DNA from: Gemmatimonadota bacterium
GTDB lineage: Bacteria; Gemmatimonadota; Gemmatimonadetes; Longimicrobiales; Gaopeijiaceae
Length of the DNA stretch: 64,000 nucleotides
Reading direction: 5' to 3'
NCBI GenBank assembly: GCA_029262115.1
Contig: JAJCZZ010000090.1
Coordinates: forward strand, 85,547 to 149,546
Each line of letters begins with the position of its first letter. The first letter of the stretch is position 1. The notes below the pieces were generated by a model. The model saw only the letters and a program-made list of their open reading frames with translations, was not told the DNA's origin and searched no databases. Below are positions 41,496-50,794 of the stretch, piece by piece. The position numbers and the translations under genes were made by a program.

Positions 41496-44096
41496 TCAGT
41501 CGCCTTCGAGCACCTGAGCGGGGTCGTGGCGGGCGGCGCGTAGGGCGGGCACCAGCGTGGCGAGTAGGCTTGTCAGCACCATGGCCGTGGCAGTCGCTGA
41601 TAGGATGCCGATATCGGTGGGGCCGATTCCGTAGAGAAGTCCGCGGAGGGCCGAGCTCGCCAGGGTGGTGGCGAGCAGGCCGATGGCGACTCCGGCGATT
41701 CCGATGAGCGCGCCGCTCCGGACGACTTGTAGGACCACTCGGGCAACGGGGGCGCCCAGGGCGAGGCGGATCCCGATCTCTCGGCGGCGTCCCGCGACCT
41801 CGTGGGCGACGACACCGTAGATGCCGGCCAGTGCGAGAAAGAGGGCAACCGCTCCGAACTCGGCCGCCAGCGTGGCGAACAGACGGTGGTGGGCCGTGGC
41901 CAGACGACGGCGTTCGGTCAGCGAGACCAGATCGTACGGCGCTTGGGATGGGTCCGTGTCGGCCACGGCCGCCGTCAGGACCTCCGGGCCAGGCGTCCGG
42001 ACCTCGTCTCGCACGACAAAGGCCATGGCTCGGGACGGCAGTCGGGCCCACGGCAGATGTAGCTGATAGCGGGGCATATCCGGGTCGCCGGGGTCGGCGT
42101 ATGCGACATCTCCCAGGACTCCCACAACCGTGAACGTTCCGAGTCGCTCGATTTGGACCGACCGACCCACCGCGTCGGTGTCGCGCCATAAGATCTCGGC
42201 CAGCGCGTTGTTGATGACGGCGACCTCGGTGTCCTGATCGGCGGCCTCGTCGGCGGTGTAGCTCCGGCCGCTCAGGAGGGGGAGGCCGACCACGTTGAAG
42301 TAGGCGGCCGAGGTCCCGACGGCCACGGCCTCGACGACCTCGGTGGCGCTGGGCAGCGAGACTGCACGCGGCGAACCTCCGGGTACGCCGGGGACCGCGG
42401 TCGCCCACGCCGCCGAGGTGCGCGAGCCCTCCGTCTGGAGACGGGCCGCAACCGATTGCGCGAACGTGAGACGGGCGGGGATGACATCGTAAGCGTCGCC
42501 GCTCAAAACGACCCGGAAGGCGGTCAGGCCCACCTCGTCGAAGCCGGGATCGACCGCCAAACGCTCGACTACGCTCCGACCGAGTAGCGTTGCGGACGTC
42601 AGGAGCAGGAACCCGAGGGCGACCTCGGCGGTGGCCAGCGTCCGGCCGAGGCGGGAGGATCCGGTCATGGTACGGGTGGCCGAGCGAGCGGGCGACGTGG
42701 AGGCCTGCCACGTGGCCCACAGCGGAGCCGCGGCGGAAACCGCGAGAGTCAGCACGGTGACGGCCAGCACGAAGATGACCGAAGAGGCCGGGAGCTCCAG
42801 GTCGACCCAGTAGGGGAGTCCCTCGGGCAAGCGAGATGACAGTAGCGCGAGCCAGCCCTTGGCCAGCGCGACGCCGAGGAGGGCGCCGCCAGCAGCAAGT
42901 AAGCCGGTCTCGATCACGACCATTCGCGCCAGCTGTCCGCGACCCGCCCCCAACGCCAGCCGAAGGCCCATCTCGTCCTGCCGCCGCCCGAACCGTACAA
43001 GAAGCAGGTTGGCGACGTTTGCACAGGCAATCAGGAGCACGAGGAACACTCCGGCCAACATCACCGGGAGGAAGCGGCGGGCGGCTTCGGGCGTGAACAC
43101 CTGGCGGAGCGGTTCCGTGCTCCATGCCGGTGCCGAATCCGTGGTGGGTAGGGCCCCCGCCATCGATAGCTGCGACCCGATCCGGCTCGACAGCTCAGCC
43201 GTGCCGCCATAGCCGGCCCCGAGTCGCGCCACGGCGACGAGATACGCGCGATTCCGGTCGTCCGCGACGTCGGTGCCGAGGGGGAGCCAGATGTCGTGAT
43301 TCGACGGAAAGCGTGTGCCCTGCGGCATGACTCCGACGACCTCCACGGGGCGCTCGTTGAGCGTCAGGGTGCGGCCGATGACGGCGGGGTCGGCGCCGAA
43401 CCGGCTCGTCCACACCCGGTGGCTGATCAGAACCACCCCTTCGAAGCCCGCTTCGGTCCCGTCGTCCGGGGCGAAGTGGCGTCCTATCACCGGCGCGATG
43501 CCGAGAAGCGGGAAGAGGCCAGGCGTGACCGAAGCCCCGGCGACGCGCTCCGATCGATCGACTCCCTGGAGGGTGTAGCTCCGCTGCGTGTAGGCCTCGG
43601 CTCCCATCACCTCGGGATCGGATCGGAGGGCCGACAGCTCCAACCAGGTGATGGGCTGTGACGTGCCTTCGGGGCTCTGGCGCAGCACGACCGCCAGGCG
43701 GTCCGCGTCCTGGAAGGGAAGGGGCGCGAGCAGTACCGAGTGCACAGCGCCGAACGCCGCGGCGCTCAGACCGATGCCGACGGTCAGGCAGAGAAGCGGA
43801 AATACCATCCCCCTGCGCATCCCCCGGAGCGCGTACCGGGTGTCCCGCGCCCAACCGCCGGCGTCCGCTGCTCGCCGGGCTCTCGCCCGCAGCAGGAAGG
43901 CGAGCCGAATCATGTCCCACTGTAGCAGTTGCCGGGCGTACCAGAGGTGCCCGGCGCCGGGCGTCGCGGCCCGGGATCGCGCGGTCGTCAGGTCGGAGAG
44001 GAGCTCGGCGGCGGCGTCCCGGCCGAGGAGGGCCCGAAGGAGCGGAGCCACCCAGGACGGCGGGCGTGGTGGGACAGGCCGGCCACGGTCGGTCAT
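41496..44096 (-). CDS. ADOP-type permease (MacB/FtsX-like)
   Basis: 866 residues. The N-terminus (about 1-70) is the short PadR-linked ADOP domain (RDAAAELLSDLTTARSRA), then the first FtsX-like unit (RYALRGMRRGMVFPLLCLTV), a large extracytoplasmic MacB-PCD domain, and two four-helix FtsX domains in the middle and at the C-terminus, ending with the ALVPALRAARHDPAQVLEGD signature. ADOP proteins are duplicated permeases abundant in Acidobacteriota and Gemmatimonadota; no ATPase is encoded beside it. The PadR gene 55 bp upstream probably controls it. Substrate is unknown. Confidence 0.88.
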   Translation of the reverse strand: MTDRGRPVPPRPPSWVAPLLRALLGRDAAAELLSDLTTARSRAATPGAGHLWYARQLLQWDMIRLAFLLRARARRAADAGGWARDTRYALRGMRRGMVFPLLCLTVGIGLSAAAFGAVHSVLLAPLPFQDADRLAVVLRQSPEGTSQPITWLELSALRSDPEVMGAEAYTQRSYTLQGVDRSERVAGASVTPGLFPLLGIAPVIGRHFAPDDGTEAGFEGVVLISHRVWTSRFGADPAVIGRTLTLNERPVEVVGVMPQGTRFPSNHDIWLPLGTDVADDRNRAYLVAVARLGAGYGGTAELSSRIGSQLSMAGALPTTDSAPAWSTEPLRQVFTPEAARRFLPVMLAGVFLVLLIACANVANLLLVRFGRRQDEMGLRLALGAGRGQLARMVVIETGLLAAGGALLGVALAKGWLALLSSRLPEGLPYWVDLELPASSVIFVLAVTVLTLAVSAAAPLWATWQASTSPARSATRTMTGSSRLGRTLATAEVALGFLLLTSATLLGRSVVERLAVDPGFDEVGLTAFRVVLSGDAYDVIPARLTFAQSVAARLQTEGSRTSAAWATAVPGVPGGSPRAVSLPSATEVVEAVAVGTSAAYFNVVGLPLLSGRSYTADEAADQDTEVAVINNALAEILWRDTDAVGRSVQIERLGTFTVVGVLGDVAYADPGDPDMPRYQLHLPWARLPSRAMAFVVRDEVRTPGPEVLTAAVADTDPSQAPYDLVSLTERRRLATAHHRLFATLAAEFGAVALFLALAGIYGVVAHEVAGRRREIGIRLALGAPVARVVLQVVRSGALIGIAGVAIGLLATTLASSALRGLLYGIGPTDIGILSATATAMVLTSLLATLVPALRAARHDPAQVLEGD

Positions 44097-44151
44097 GAGA
44101 GGACGCCGTGAATGCCGGCCGCAGTGCCGCCGTATCGGCCGACCATGACGG

Positions 44152-44448
44152 TCATGACGGAGCCAGCCCGTCCCACATACGGCTGAGCGCAGTCCAGGAA
44201 GCCTCCAGCGCCTGCCGTCCTTCAGGGGTGAGGTGGAAGTAGCGCCGCGGTGGCGAGCCGAGCTTCTCGGAGGTCACCAAACCCCGATCCTCCAACCGGA
44301 CCAGCGTCACGTGGACGGTGGCGACCGCGACGTCCCGACCGGCGACCGCGAGTAGCTCGCGGCGGATGGCGTCGGCGAAGGCGTCCTCGCCCAGACGTGC
44401 GACCGCCAGCATCGCCAACTGCTGCAGGTCACCCAGAGATGTGCTCAT
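44152..44448 (-). CDS. PadR-family regulator
   Basis: 98 residues. It has the PadR helix-turn-helix pattern (MLAVARLGEDAFADAIRREL, then VATVHVTLVRLEDRGLVTSE) and the wing RRYFHLTPEGRQALEAS. It precedes the ADOP gene by 55 bp and faces a perfect 19-bp palindrome immediately upstream of its start, so autoregulation is likely. Confidence 0.9.
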   Translation of the reverse strand: MSTSLGDLQQLAMLAVARLGEDAFADAIRRELLAVAGRDVAVATVHVTLVRLEDRGLVTSEKLGSPPRRYFHLTPEGRQALEASWTALSRMWDGLAPS

Positions 44449-44454
44449 GCACCA

Positions 44455-44473
44455 ACTGTGACATTGTCACAGT
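44455..44473. promoter_or_regulatory. Perfect PadR operator palindrome
   Basis: ACTGTGACATTGTCACAGT is a perfect 9+1+9 palindrome six bases upstream of the PadR start codon. PadR dimers bind such sites, so this is the likely autoregulatory operator of the PadR-ADOP unit. Confidence 0.8.
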
Positions 44474-44540
44474 GCCCGCGCAACTGCCCCGCTCAGTCCG
44501 ACCGCTTCCGTCCACCCCGTCCGACAGCAACGCCCCGCCC

Positions 44541-47225
44541 TCAGTCCGACCGGAGCGCCTCCACCGGATCGATGCGCGTGGCTCGGAGGGCCGGAGCGAA
44601 GCTCGCCACAGCCGCGACCGCCACGAGGGCAACGGACGCCAGCGCCAGCGTGAGCGGATCGGACGGACTCACCTCGAAGAGGAAGGCGCGCAGCACCCGC
44701 GCCACCGGAACGGCCAGCGCGAGCCCGACAGCCACGCCGAGGACTGCCAGCCGGAGCGACTGACCCACGACCAGACCGCGTACCTGACCCCGCTCGGCGC
44801 CGAGGGCCAACCGGACGCCGATCTCACCCCGCCGACCCTGCACGATGTAGGAGATCACGGCGTAGACGCCAAGGGCGCTCAGGAGCAGGGACAGGGCGGA
44901 GGCGACGGCCATCACCAATGTGATGAACGAGTCGTCAGCCGTCGACGCCACCACGATCTCCGTCATCGGCCGGACGGCAGTGACGGGTACGCGGGGGTCG
45001 ATCGCGGTTATCACGTGACGGACGGTCGCTTCCATGACGCTCGGGTCGGTGCCGTCGGTGCGCACAACGAAGTGGAGGAAACGGGGCACGCCCCAGTAGG
45101 ACCGGCTTCCACCGGGCGGTACGATCGACAGGTAGATCGCGTCCCACACGGGTTCTCGCAGACCTCCTCCCCGTACGTCTCCGACGACGCCCCGGACCGG
45201 GGCGAGCGGCGCACCGTAGCTGCTCACTCGGAGCCCGATCGGCTCCTGATCGCCCCAGAAGCGGCGGGCCGCCGCTCCGGAGACGACCACCTCCATCCGT
45301 TCGTCATCGAGAGCGGCCCATGAGAGTGCCTCCCCACGAACCGGGATCCCCATGGCCTCGAAGTAGCCCGGCGTGACGAGAGAGACCTGAGCGCAGGGTG
45401 GAGGATTGTCGCGGGAAGGTTGGAAGCCTTCGCGGTAGCTCGCGGTACATCCGTCACCCCCGGTCAACGGCAGGTTGTCGACGCCGCCTACGGCTAGAAT
45501 TCCCGATCGGGACTCCAGCGCCTCCGTGGCCCGCCGATAGAAGGAGGCAGCCGCCCCGTAGTCGGGATACTGTTCGGCCTGTAGGTGCACCTGGAACGTG
45601 AGCACGTCTTCGGGCTCGATACCGCTGTCCACGTTGGAGAGATGCCGGTAGCTCTGAAGGAGCAGGGTGGCGCCCGCCAGGAGCACGAGCGAGACCGCGA
45701 GCTGGGCTACGACCAGGCTTTGGCGAGCCGTGGCTTGGCGTGGGGAGGCGGTGGTGCTTCGACCGCCCCCTCCGAGACTCGTCGTGAGGTCGGAGCGTCC
45801 GATGAGCGGGAGTATTCCGAAGAGGACGGCGAAGATTACGGCCACTGTGGCTACGAAGGCCAACGACACCAACGATGGGGAAACGCCCTCCAGCCTCGGT
45901 AACCCTTCCGGCGCGGTCGCCACAAAGGCTTCCGCGCCCAGGGCCGCCAACCCGGCCGCCGCGATTCCGGCGAGTATGCAGAGCACCGTCGCCTCGAAGA
46001 GAAGCTGTCGTGCCAGCGCGCCTCGTCCGGCGCCGAGAGCCGAGCGGACGCCGAGCTCCCGAGCTCTGCGCTGGGTCCTGGCCAGGAGGAGGTTCGCGCA
46101 GTTGAAGCAAGCGACCAGGAGGAGGAGGCTCACCGCCCCGAAGATGGTCCAGAGCGTTCCCTTGATGTTTCCGATCACGTCGTCCCGAAGAACGGTCGCC
46201 ACGGTGGTGAAGCCATAGTCCTCCATGAACTGGCGCGAGTAGACGGCGGGGAAGATGTCCGGGAGGGTGGCGCTCAGGCGTGCGAGTTCAGAGTTGAGCG
46301 ACGCGATGTCGGCTTCCGGCGCCAGCCGGCCGATCGAATTCCACACATGGTTGTTGAGGGGGCGCTCGACGGGAGAGAGGTACAGTGGAGTCCAGAGGTC
46401 GACGTCGAGGGAGGCGGTTCTCAACTCCTCCGGCAGGCGCGCGCGGGAAGGGAGCACCCCCACGATATCAAGGCGCTCGTCGTTCACCACGATGGGCTTG
46501 CCCAGAACCGCCGGATCCCGGCCGAAGGCTCGGGTCCAGTAACGGTGGGAGATCATCGCTGTCGCGGCGTTCTCCTCGAGACTTTCCTCAGCCGTGAAGG
46601 AGCGACCGAGCGCGGGGGCGATGCGGAGCGTCGAGAACATGGCCGGATTCACCGTGGCCGTGCTGACCCGCTCTGCCGGCACGTCGCTGTCCCCTCTGAC
46701 CACGGTCGCCGCTCCCAGGCGATACAGGCCGATGTCGGAAAGCGACGACACCTCCCGTTCCAGATAGAGATACTGGGCCTTTGCCAGATGCCAGGGACGA
46801 TCGAACCATCGGGAGGCCGGGACCGCGGATTGAATGCGTACGAGCCGACCCGCGTCGTCGTAGGGAAGGGGTCGCAGGACCACGGATTCAACGACCGTGA
46901 ACATCGTCAAAGCGGCACCCAACCCCAGCGCGAGCGTTCCGACGAAGAGCGCGGAGTAGCCGCGCGCCCGGACGAGGCTCCGGATAGCGAAGCTTATTTC
47001 TCGGGTGAGTCGGTCTCCCGAGGCTAGCCGGTTGGACGCGAGAACGCGGGCACCGAGATAGCGAAGGGCCAGACCGACCACGGCCGCAGCGTGACGTGGC
47101 GAGCGGAGGCGGGACGGGCCGCCCCCGAACTCTTCCCTCAGATCGCCCAGAAGCCCTTCGGCAGCCTCGTCGTCAGCGACCGCCCATGCGAGCAGCCGTT
47201 CCGTCCACCCATCTCTTCGGCTCAT
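44541..47225 (-). CDS. ADOP-type permease, tandem copy 1
   Basis: 894 residues. It starts with the ADOP N-terminal domain (DGWTERLLAWAVADDEAAEG, then LLGDLREEFGGG), then FtsX/MacB units (FAIRSLVRARGYSALFVGTL), a PCD domain with MISHRYWTRAFGRDPAVLGK, and two FtsX domains. The end is FAPALRATRIDPVEALRSD. It is the same length as the neighbouring copy at 47269 and shares a 139-bp identical DNA tract with it (44741-44879). The pair is expressed with one PadR. Function of either copy is unknown. Confidence 0.87.
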   Translation of the reverse strand: MSRRDGWTERLLAWAVADDEAAEGLLGDLREEFGGGPSRLRSPRHAAAVVGLALRYLGARVLASNRLASGDRLTREISFAIRSLVRARGYSALFVGTLALGLGAALTMFTVVESVVLRPLPYDDAGRLVRIQSAVPASRWFDRPWHLAKAQYLYLEREVSSLSDIGLYRLGAATVVRGDSDVPAERVSTATVNPAMFSTLRIAPALGRSFTAEESLEENAATAMISHRYWTRAFGRDPAVLGKPIVVNDERLDIVGVLPSRARLPEELRTASLDVDLWTPLYLSPVERPLNNHVWNSIGRLAPEADIASLNSELARLSATLPDIFPAVYSRQFMEDYGFTTVATVLRDDVIGNIKGTLWTIFGAVSLLLLVACFNCANLLLARTQRRARELGVRSALGAGRGALARQLLFEATVLCILAGIAAAGLAALGAEAFVATAPEGLPRLEGVSPSLVSLAFVATVAVIFAVLFGILPLIGRSDLTTSLGGGGRSTTASPRQATARQSLVVAQLAVSLVLLAGATLLLQSYRHLSNVDSGIEPEDVLTFQVHLQAEQYPDYGAAASFYRRATEALESRSGILAVGGVDNLPLTGGDGCTASYREGFQPSRDNPPPCAQVSLVTPGYFEAMGIPVRGEALSWAALDDERMEVVVSGAAARRFWGDQEPIGLRVSSYGAPLAPVRGVVGDVRGGGLREPVWDAIYLSIVPPGGSRSYWGVPRFLHFVVRTDGTDPSVMEATVRHVITAIDPRVPVTAVRPMTEIVVASTADDSFITLVMAVASALSLLLSALGVYAVISYIVQGRRGEIGVRLALGAERGQVRGLVVGQSLRLAVLGVAVGLALAVPVARVLRAFLFEVSPSDPLTLALASVALVAVAAVASFAPALRATRIDPVEALRSD

Positions 47226-47268
47226 GATTCCACCGCCGCGTCTCCAACCAGTCCGTTTGTAGCCCCCC

Positions 47269-49953
47269 TCAGTCCGACCTCAGCGCCTCCACCGGATCGA
47301 TCCGCGTGGCCCGCAGCGCGGGCGCGAAGCTCGCTACGGCCGCGACAGCCACGAGCGCTACGGATGCCAGCGCCAGCGTGAGCGGATCGGACGGACTCAT
47401 CTCGAAGAGGAAGGAGCGCAGCACCCGCGCCACCGGTACGGCCAGCGCGAGCCCGACCGCCCCGCCGCGGACTGCCAGCCGGAGCGACTGACCCACGACC
47501 AGACCGCGTACCTGACCCCGCTCGGCGCCGAGGGCCAACCGGACGCCGATCTCACCCCGCCGACCCTGCACGATGTAGGAGATCACGGCGTAGACGCCAA
47601 GGGCGCTGAGGAGCAGCGAGAGGGCGGAGGCGACCCCGAGCAGCAGGGCGATGAAGGAGTCACGTGCCATCATGGTGGCGACCACTTCGCTCATGGGCTG
47701 CACGTCGCTGAGCGGTACCCGTGCGTCGACGCCGGCCACCACTTGCCGGGCGATCGGAGCGACCAGCGCGGGGTCCGTACCGTCCGTGCGGACCACAAAG
47801 GTGAAGAAGCGGGGCACGTTCCAGTAGCGCACGACGCCCCCCGGCGGGACCATCGACATGTATACCGCGTCCCATGCCGGTTCCCGCGGACCGGCGCCGC
47901 GCACGTCTCCGACGACCGCCTGAACTGGAATGTGTGGCGTGCCCCAACTGCTCACGCCTCGCCCCATGCCGTCTTCTTCACCCCAGAAGCGGCGGGCGGT
48001 CGCCTCGGCGACGAAGACTTCGAGCCGCTGATCCTCCACCGCGTCCCATGTGGGGCCCTGGCCCCGCACGGGGATGCCCATCGCTTCGAAGTATCCGGGC
48101 GACACCAGCATGGAGGGCAGGCACGGTGGTGGGTCGCCCTCCGAGCGCTGATACCCCTCCGGAAAGCTGACGGAGCAGCCATCGAAGCCGCTGAGCGGAA
48201 GCGCGCTGACAGCGCCAGCAACGCGGATCGTAGGCTGTGCCTCGAGCTCCGTGATCGTCTGACGGTAGAAAGCAGCGGCCGCAGCGTAGTCGGGATACGC
48301 ATCGCCGGGCAGAATGACCCGGAAGGTCAGCACGTCATCCGGCTCGATCCCCGTGTCGACGTTGGACAGGTTACGGTAGCTCTGGAAGAGAAGCGTCGCC
48401 CCCGCGAGCAGGACCAGGGACGCGGCCAACTGAGCAACGACGAGGACCTGCCGTGCCGCATGGTGACTCCTCGAGACCGTCATCCCCCGGCTTCCGTCTC
48501 CGAGAACCCTGGTCAGATTCGAGCGTCCCATGAGGGGAAGCATTCCGAAGAACAGACCGACGCCGAGCGATAGGGCCGCAGCAAGTCCCAGGGACGTGGG
48601 CGACAGCGAGACGCTCTCGACGCGGGGGAGCCCGTCCGGCGCCAATGCGGTCAGCGTCTGGGCGCCGAGGTACGCCAGAGCCACGGCGACGACACCGGCA
48701 ATAAGTGAGAGAAGGGTCGCTTCCAGAATGAGTTGGCGACCCAACGCGCCGCGACCTGCTCCGAGCGCCGCCCGCACCCCGAGTTCGCGTGAACGGCGCT
48801 GCGCCCGAGCGAGCGCGAGGTTCGCGCTGTTGAATGCCGCCACCGCTAGGAGTAGCCCGACGGCGCCAAACACGATCCAGAGGGTTCGGGTGATGTCTCC
48901 GATCACGTTGTCCTGTAGCCCTTCGGCCATGGTAAAGAAGCCGTATTGCTCCATGAACTGCGCGGAGTAGGCTATGGGGATGGCGTCCGGGAGCCTCTCG
49001 CTCAAGCGGCGGAGTTCGGCGTTCAGCGCCTCCACGTCCGAACCCGGCGCGAGACGGGCGACCGACCGGTACTGATGGCTGTTGACCGGTCGTTCGGCCG
49101 GCGACACGTAGATCGGTGTCCAGAGATCGACGTCGAGGTCGGCGTTCTGGACTTCCTCAGGAAGGCGAGCGGACGTGGGGAGAACGCCTACGATCTCGAT
49201 CGACCGGCCGTTGATGAGCATGGTCTGCCCGACGATGGATGGGTCTCCTCCGAAGGCACGGGTCCAGTAGCCGTCCGAGAGCATGACGGTCGCGGCGGCC
49301 TGATCCAGACTCTCTGCTGCGTTGAAGGAGCGTCCCAGGGCGGGCGTGATTCGCAGGGCCGTGAAGAGATCCGCGTTTACGTCGGCGACGCTGATCCGTT
49401 CAGCCTGTCCGTCGGGCCCGTCCGCGCCCCCGACGGTCGCCACGTTCAGGACATACAGCCCGATGGCCGAGACGGTGGTCAGTTCGTCGCGCAAGTAGAG
49501 GTACTGCGCCTTGGCCAGATTCCACCGCGTGTCGGGGCCCATGCCCGGCACGGCCGACTGGATGCGGATCAACTCCTCGGGCTCGTCGTACGGCAGCGGG
49601 CGGAGCACCACCGAGTCGAGCACGGTGAAGACCGTCAAGGTTGCGCCCAAACCGAGCGCGAGTGTCGCGACGAAGAGCGCAGAGTATCCACGGGAACGGA
49701 GGATGCTCCTCAGCGCGAAGCGGATGTCTCGAACGAGACCGTCTCCGGAAGCACCTCCTCCACCACCGACGAGGCGCGGGACGAGATATCGGAGCGCGAG
49801 ACCCAGCACGACCACCTTGTACCGGAGCGTTCGCAGTGGCGAGCGGCCCTCTCCCAACTCCTCCTGCACATCCCCCAACAAACCCTCGACGGCTTCGTCA
49901 TCCGCAACCGTCCATGCGAGGAACCGCTCCGTCCACCCGTTGTTCTGGCTCAT
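47269..49953 (-). CDS. ADOP-type permease, tandem copy 2
   Basis: 894 residues from the ATG at 49953, which overlaps the stop codon of the PadR gene (ATGA). The layout equals copy 1: N-terminal domain (NGWTERFLAWTVADDEAVEG), FtsX unit (FALRSILRSRGYSALFVATL), MacB-PCD domain, two FtsX domains and the same C-terminal signature ATRIDPVEALRSD. The 139-bp tract at 47469-47607 is identical to that of copy 1. A 43-bp gap separates the copies. It is the first gene after PadR and probably the main regulated product. Confidence 0.87.
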   Translation of the reverse strand: MSQNNGWTERFLAWTVADDEAVEGLLGDVQEELGEGRSPLRTLRYKVVVLGLALRYLVPRLVGGGGGASGDGLVRDIRFALRSILRSRGYSALFVATLALGLGATLTVFTVLDSVVLRPLPYDEPEELIRIQSAVPGMGPDTRWNLAKAQYLYLRDELTTVSAIGLYVLNVATVGGADGPDGQAERISVADVNADLFTALRITPALGRSFNAAESLDQAAATVMLSDGYWTRAFGGDPSIVGQTMLINGRSIEIVGVLPTSARLPEEVQNADLDVDLWTPIYVSPAERPVNSHQYRSVARLAPGSDVEALNAELRRLSERLPDAIPIAYSAQFMEQYGFFTMAEGLQDNVIGDITRTLWIVFGAVGLLLAVAAFNSANLALARAQRRSRELGVRAALGAGRGALGRQLILEATLLSLIAGVVAVALAYLGAQTLTALAPDGLPRVESVSLSPTSLGLAAALSLGVGLFFGMLPLMGRSNLTRVLGDGSRGMTVSRSHHAARQVLVVAQLAASLVLLAGATLLFQSYRNLSNVDTGIEPDDVLTFRVILPGDAYPDYAAAAAFYRQTITELEAQPTIRVAGAVSALPLSGFDGCSVSFPEGYQRSEGDPPPCLPSMLVSPGYFEAMGIPVRGQGPTWDAVEDQRLEVFVAEATARRFWGEEDGMGRGVSSWGTPHIPVQAVVGDVRGAGPREPAWDAVYMSMVPPGGVVRYWNVPRFFTFVVRTDGTDPALVAPIARQVVAGVDARVPLSDVQPMSEVVATMMARDSFIALLLGVASALSLLLSALGVYAVISYIVQGRRGEIGVRLALGAERGQVRGLVVGQSLRLAVRGGAVGLALAVPVARVLRSFLFEMSPSDPLTLALASVALVAVAAVASFAPALRATRIDPVEALRSD

Positions 49954-50285
49954 GATTCGTCCACCGCCTCCTCGAGTCCCGTCCACACATTGACCAGAGC
50001 CGTGCGCGCCTCGCGCAGCGCCACCGTTCCCTCGTCCGTCACCGCGAAATAGCGTCGGCTCCTGCCGCCCCGCGCCTCGGTCGCGGAGCCGAGGTGAGAG
50101 CGGAGGTATCCCTTCTTGACAAGGCGATCGAGCGTGATGTAGACCGCCCCGCGCGATGCGTCGCGCCCCGCCCTGCGCTCCAACTCGTCGCGGACGGCCA
50201 TTCCATACGCGCCGTTGCCGAGCCGGATCACCGTCCAGAGGAGCATCTGCTCGAGTTCACCCAGATACGTCACCTTGTTGCCCAT
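49950..50285 (-). CDS. PadR-family regulator of the ADOP pair
   Basis: 111 residues with the PadR core (TYLGELEQMLLWTVIRLGNG, then RDASRGAVYITLDRLVKKGY and the wing GGRSRRYFAVTDEG). Its stop codon overlaps the ADOP start. AT-rich direct repeats and a short palindrome lie just upstream (50306-50337). It probably represses the two permease genes until its ligand appears. Confidence 0.92.
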   Translation of the reverse strand: MGNKVTYLGELEQMLLWTVIRLGNGAYGMAVRDELERRAGRDASRGAVYITLDRLVKKGYLRSHLGSATEARGGRSRRYFAVTDEGTVALREARTALVNVWTGLEEAVDES

Positions 50286-50305
50286 CCGCGCTCTCCGTTT
50301 GTGTC

Positions 50306-50337
50306 TACATAATTACCATCATGGTGTATACATAATT
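50306..50337. promoter_or_regulatory. AT-rich repeats between PadR and the divergent gene
   Basis: TACATAATT occurs at 50306-50314 and 50329-50337 as a direct repeat. Between them ACCAT-C-ATGGT (50315-50325) is a palindrome. The cluster lies 21 bp upstream of the PadR start and 57 bp from the divergent gene, so it is probably a shared operator/promoter. Confidence 0.6.
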
Positions 50338-50393
50338 GACGTGGGCGGCGAGCGAAAGGTTGCGTCGGAGCGGGTCGCTGCCGACGATTCCGC

Positions 50394-50708
50394 ATGCGGA
50401 CCCTACTCAGCTTCGTCGTCGCCTTTTTCGCCACGCTGGCGCTCACCCTCCTGCGGCCGGAGCCCGACTCCCCCGTGTGGACGCTCGCCGTCGGACCCAT
50501 GGGGGCGGGCTTCCTGGCGGCCATCGTCGTCGGCATGCGCGAGCCGTTGCCCCAGGATCTGGTAAAGGCGGGCATCTTCACCGGAATCGGCCTGTTCTTG
50601 TTGAGCCGGGGGATACCCACGTGGATGGTCTGGCCGGTGATTGTCGGGCCGTGGGTGGGCCTGGCGGTGAATCAGTTGCGCGGACGGGCCGACGCCATCG
50701 ATTCTTGA
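50394..50708 (+). CDS. Small membrane protein of unknown function
   Basis: 104 residues with about three membrane helices: RTLLSFVVAFFATLALTLL, VWTLAVGPMGAGFLAAIVVG and a third near WMVWPVIVGPWVGLAVNQL. The protein diverges from the PadR gene and shares its operator region. No family is recognised. The ribosome-binding site is weak. Confidence 0.6.
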   Translation: MRTLLSFVVAFFATLALTLLRPEPDSPVWTLAVGPMGAGFLAAIVVGMREPLPQDLVKAGIFTGIGLFLLSRGIPTWMVWPVIVGPWVGLAVNQLRGRADAIDS

Positions 50709-50794
50709 ACGCGGGCGCGGGGTGGTGTCACACCGCAACCTTTTCAGGCGTACCTACGTCTGAATAAGGACACACCGGTGCAACAGAGACGAGG

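Noticed and set aside
40945..43125. 726-residue minus-strand frame overlapping soxD and the ADOP gene
   Set aside because: Reads Arg/Gly/Pro-rich and overlaps the well-supported ADOP reading frame on the same strand.
50560..50720. tRNA or small RNA near the small membrane gene
   Set aside because: No cloverleaf or conserved loops could be recognised; sequence is coding in the membrane-protein frame.
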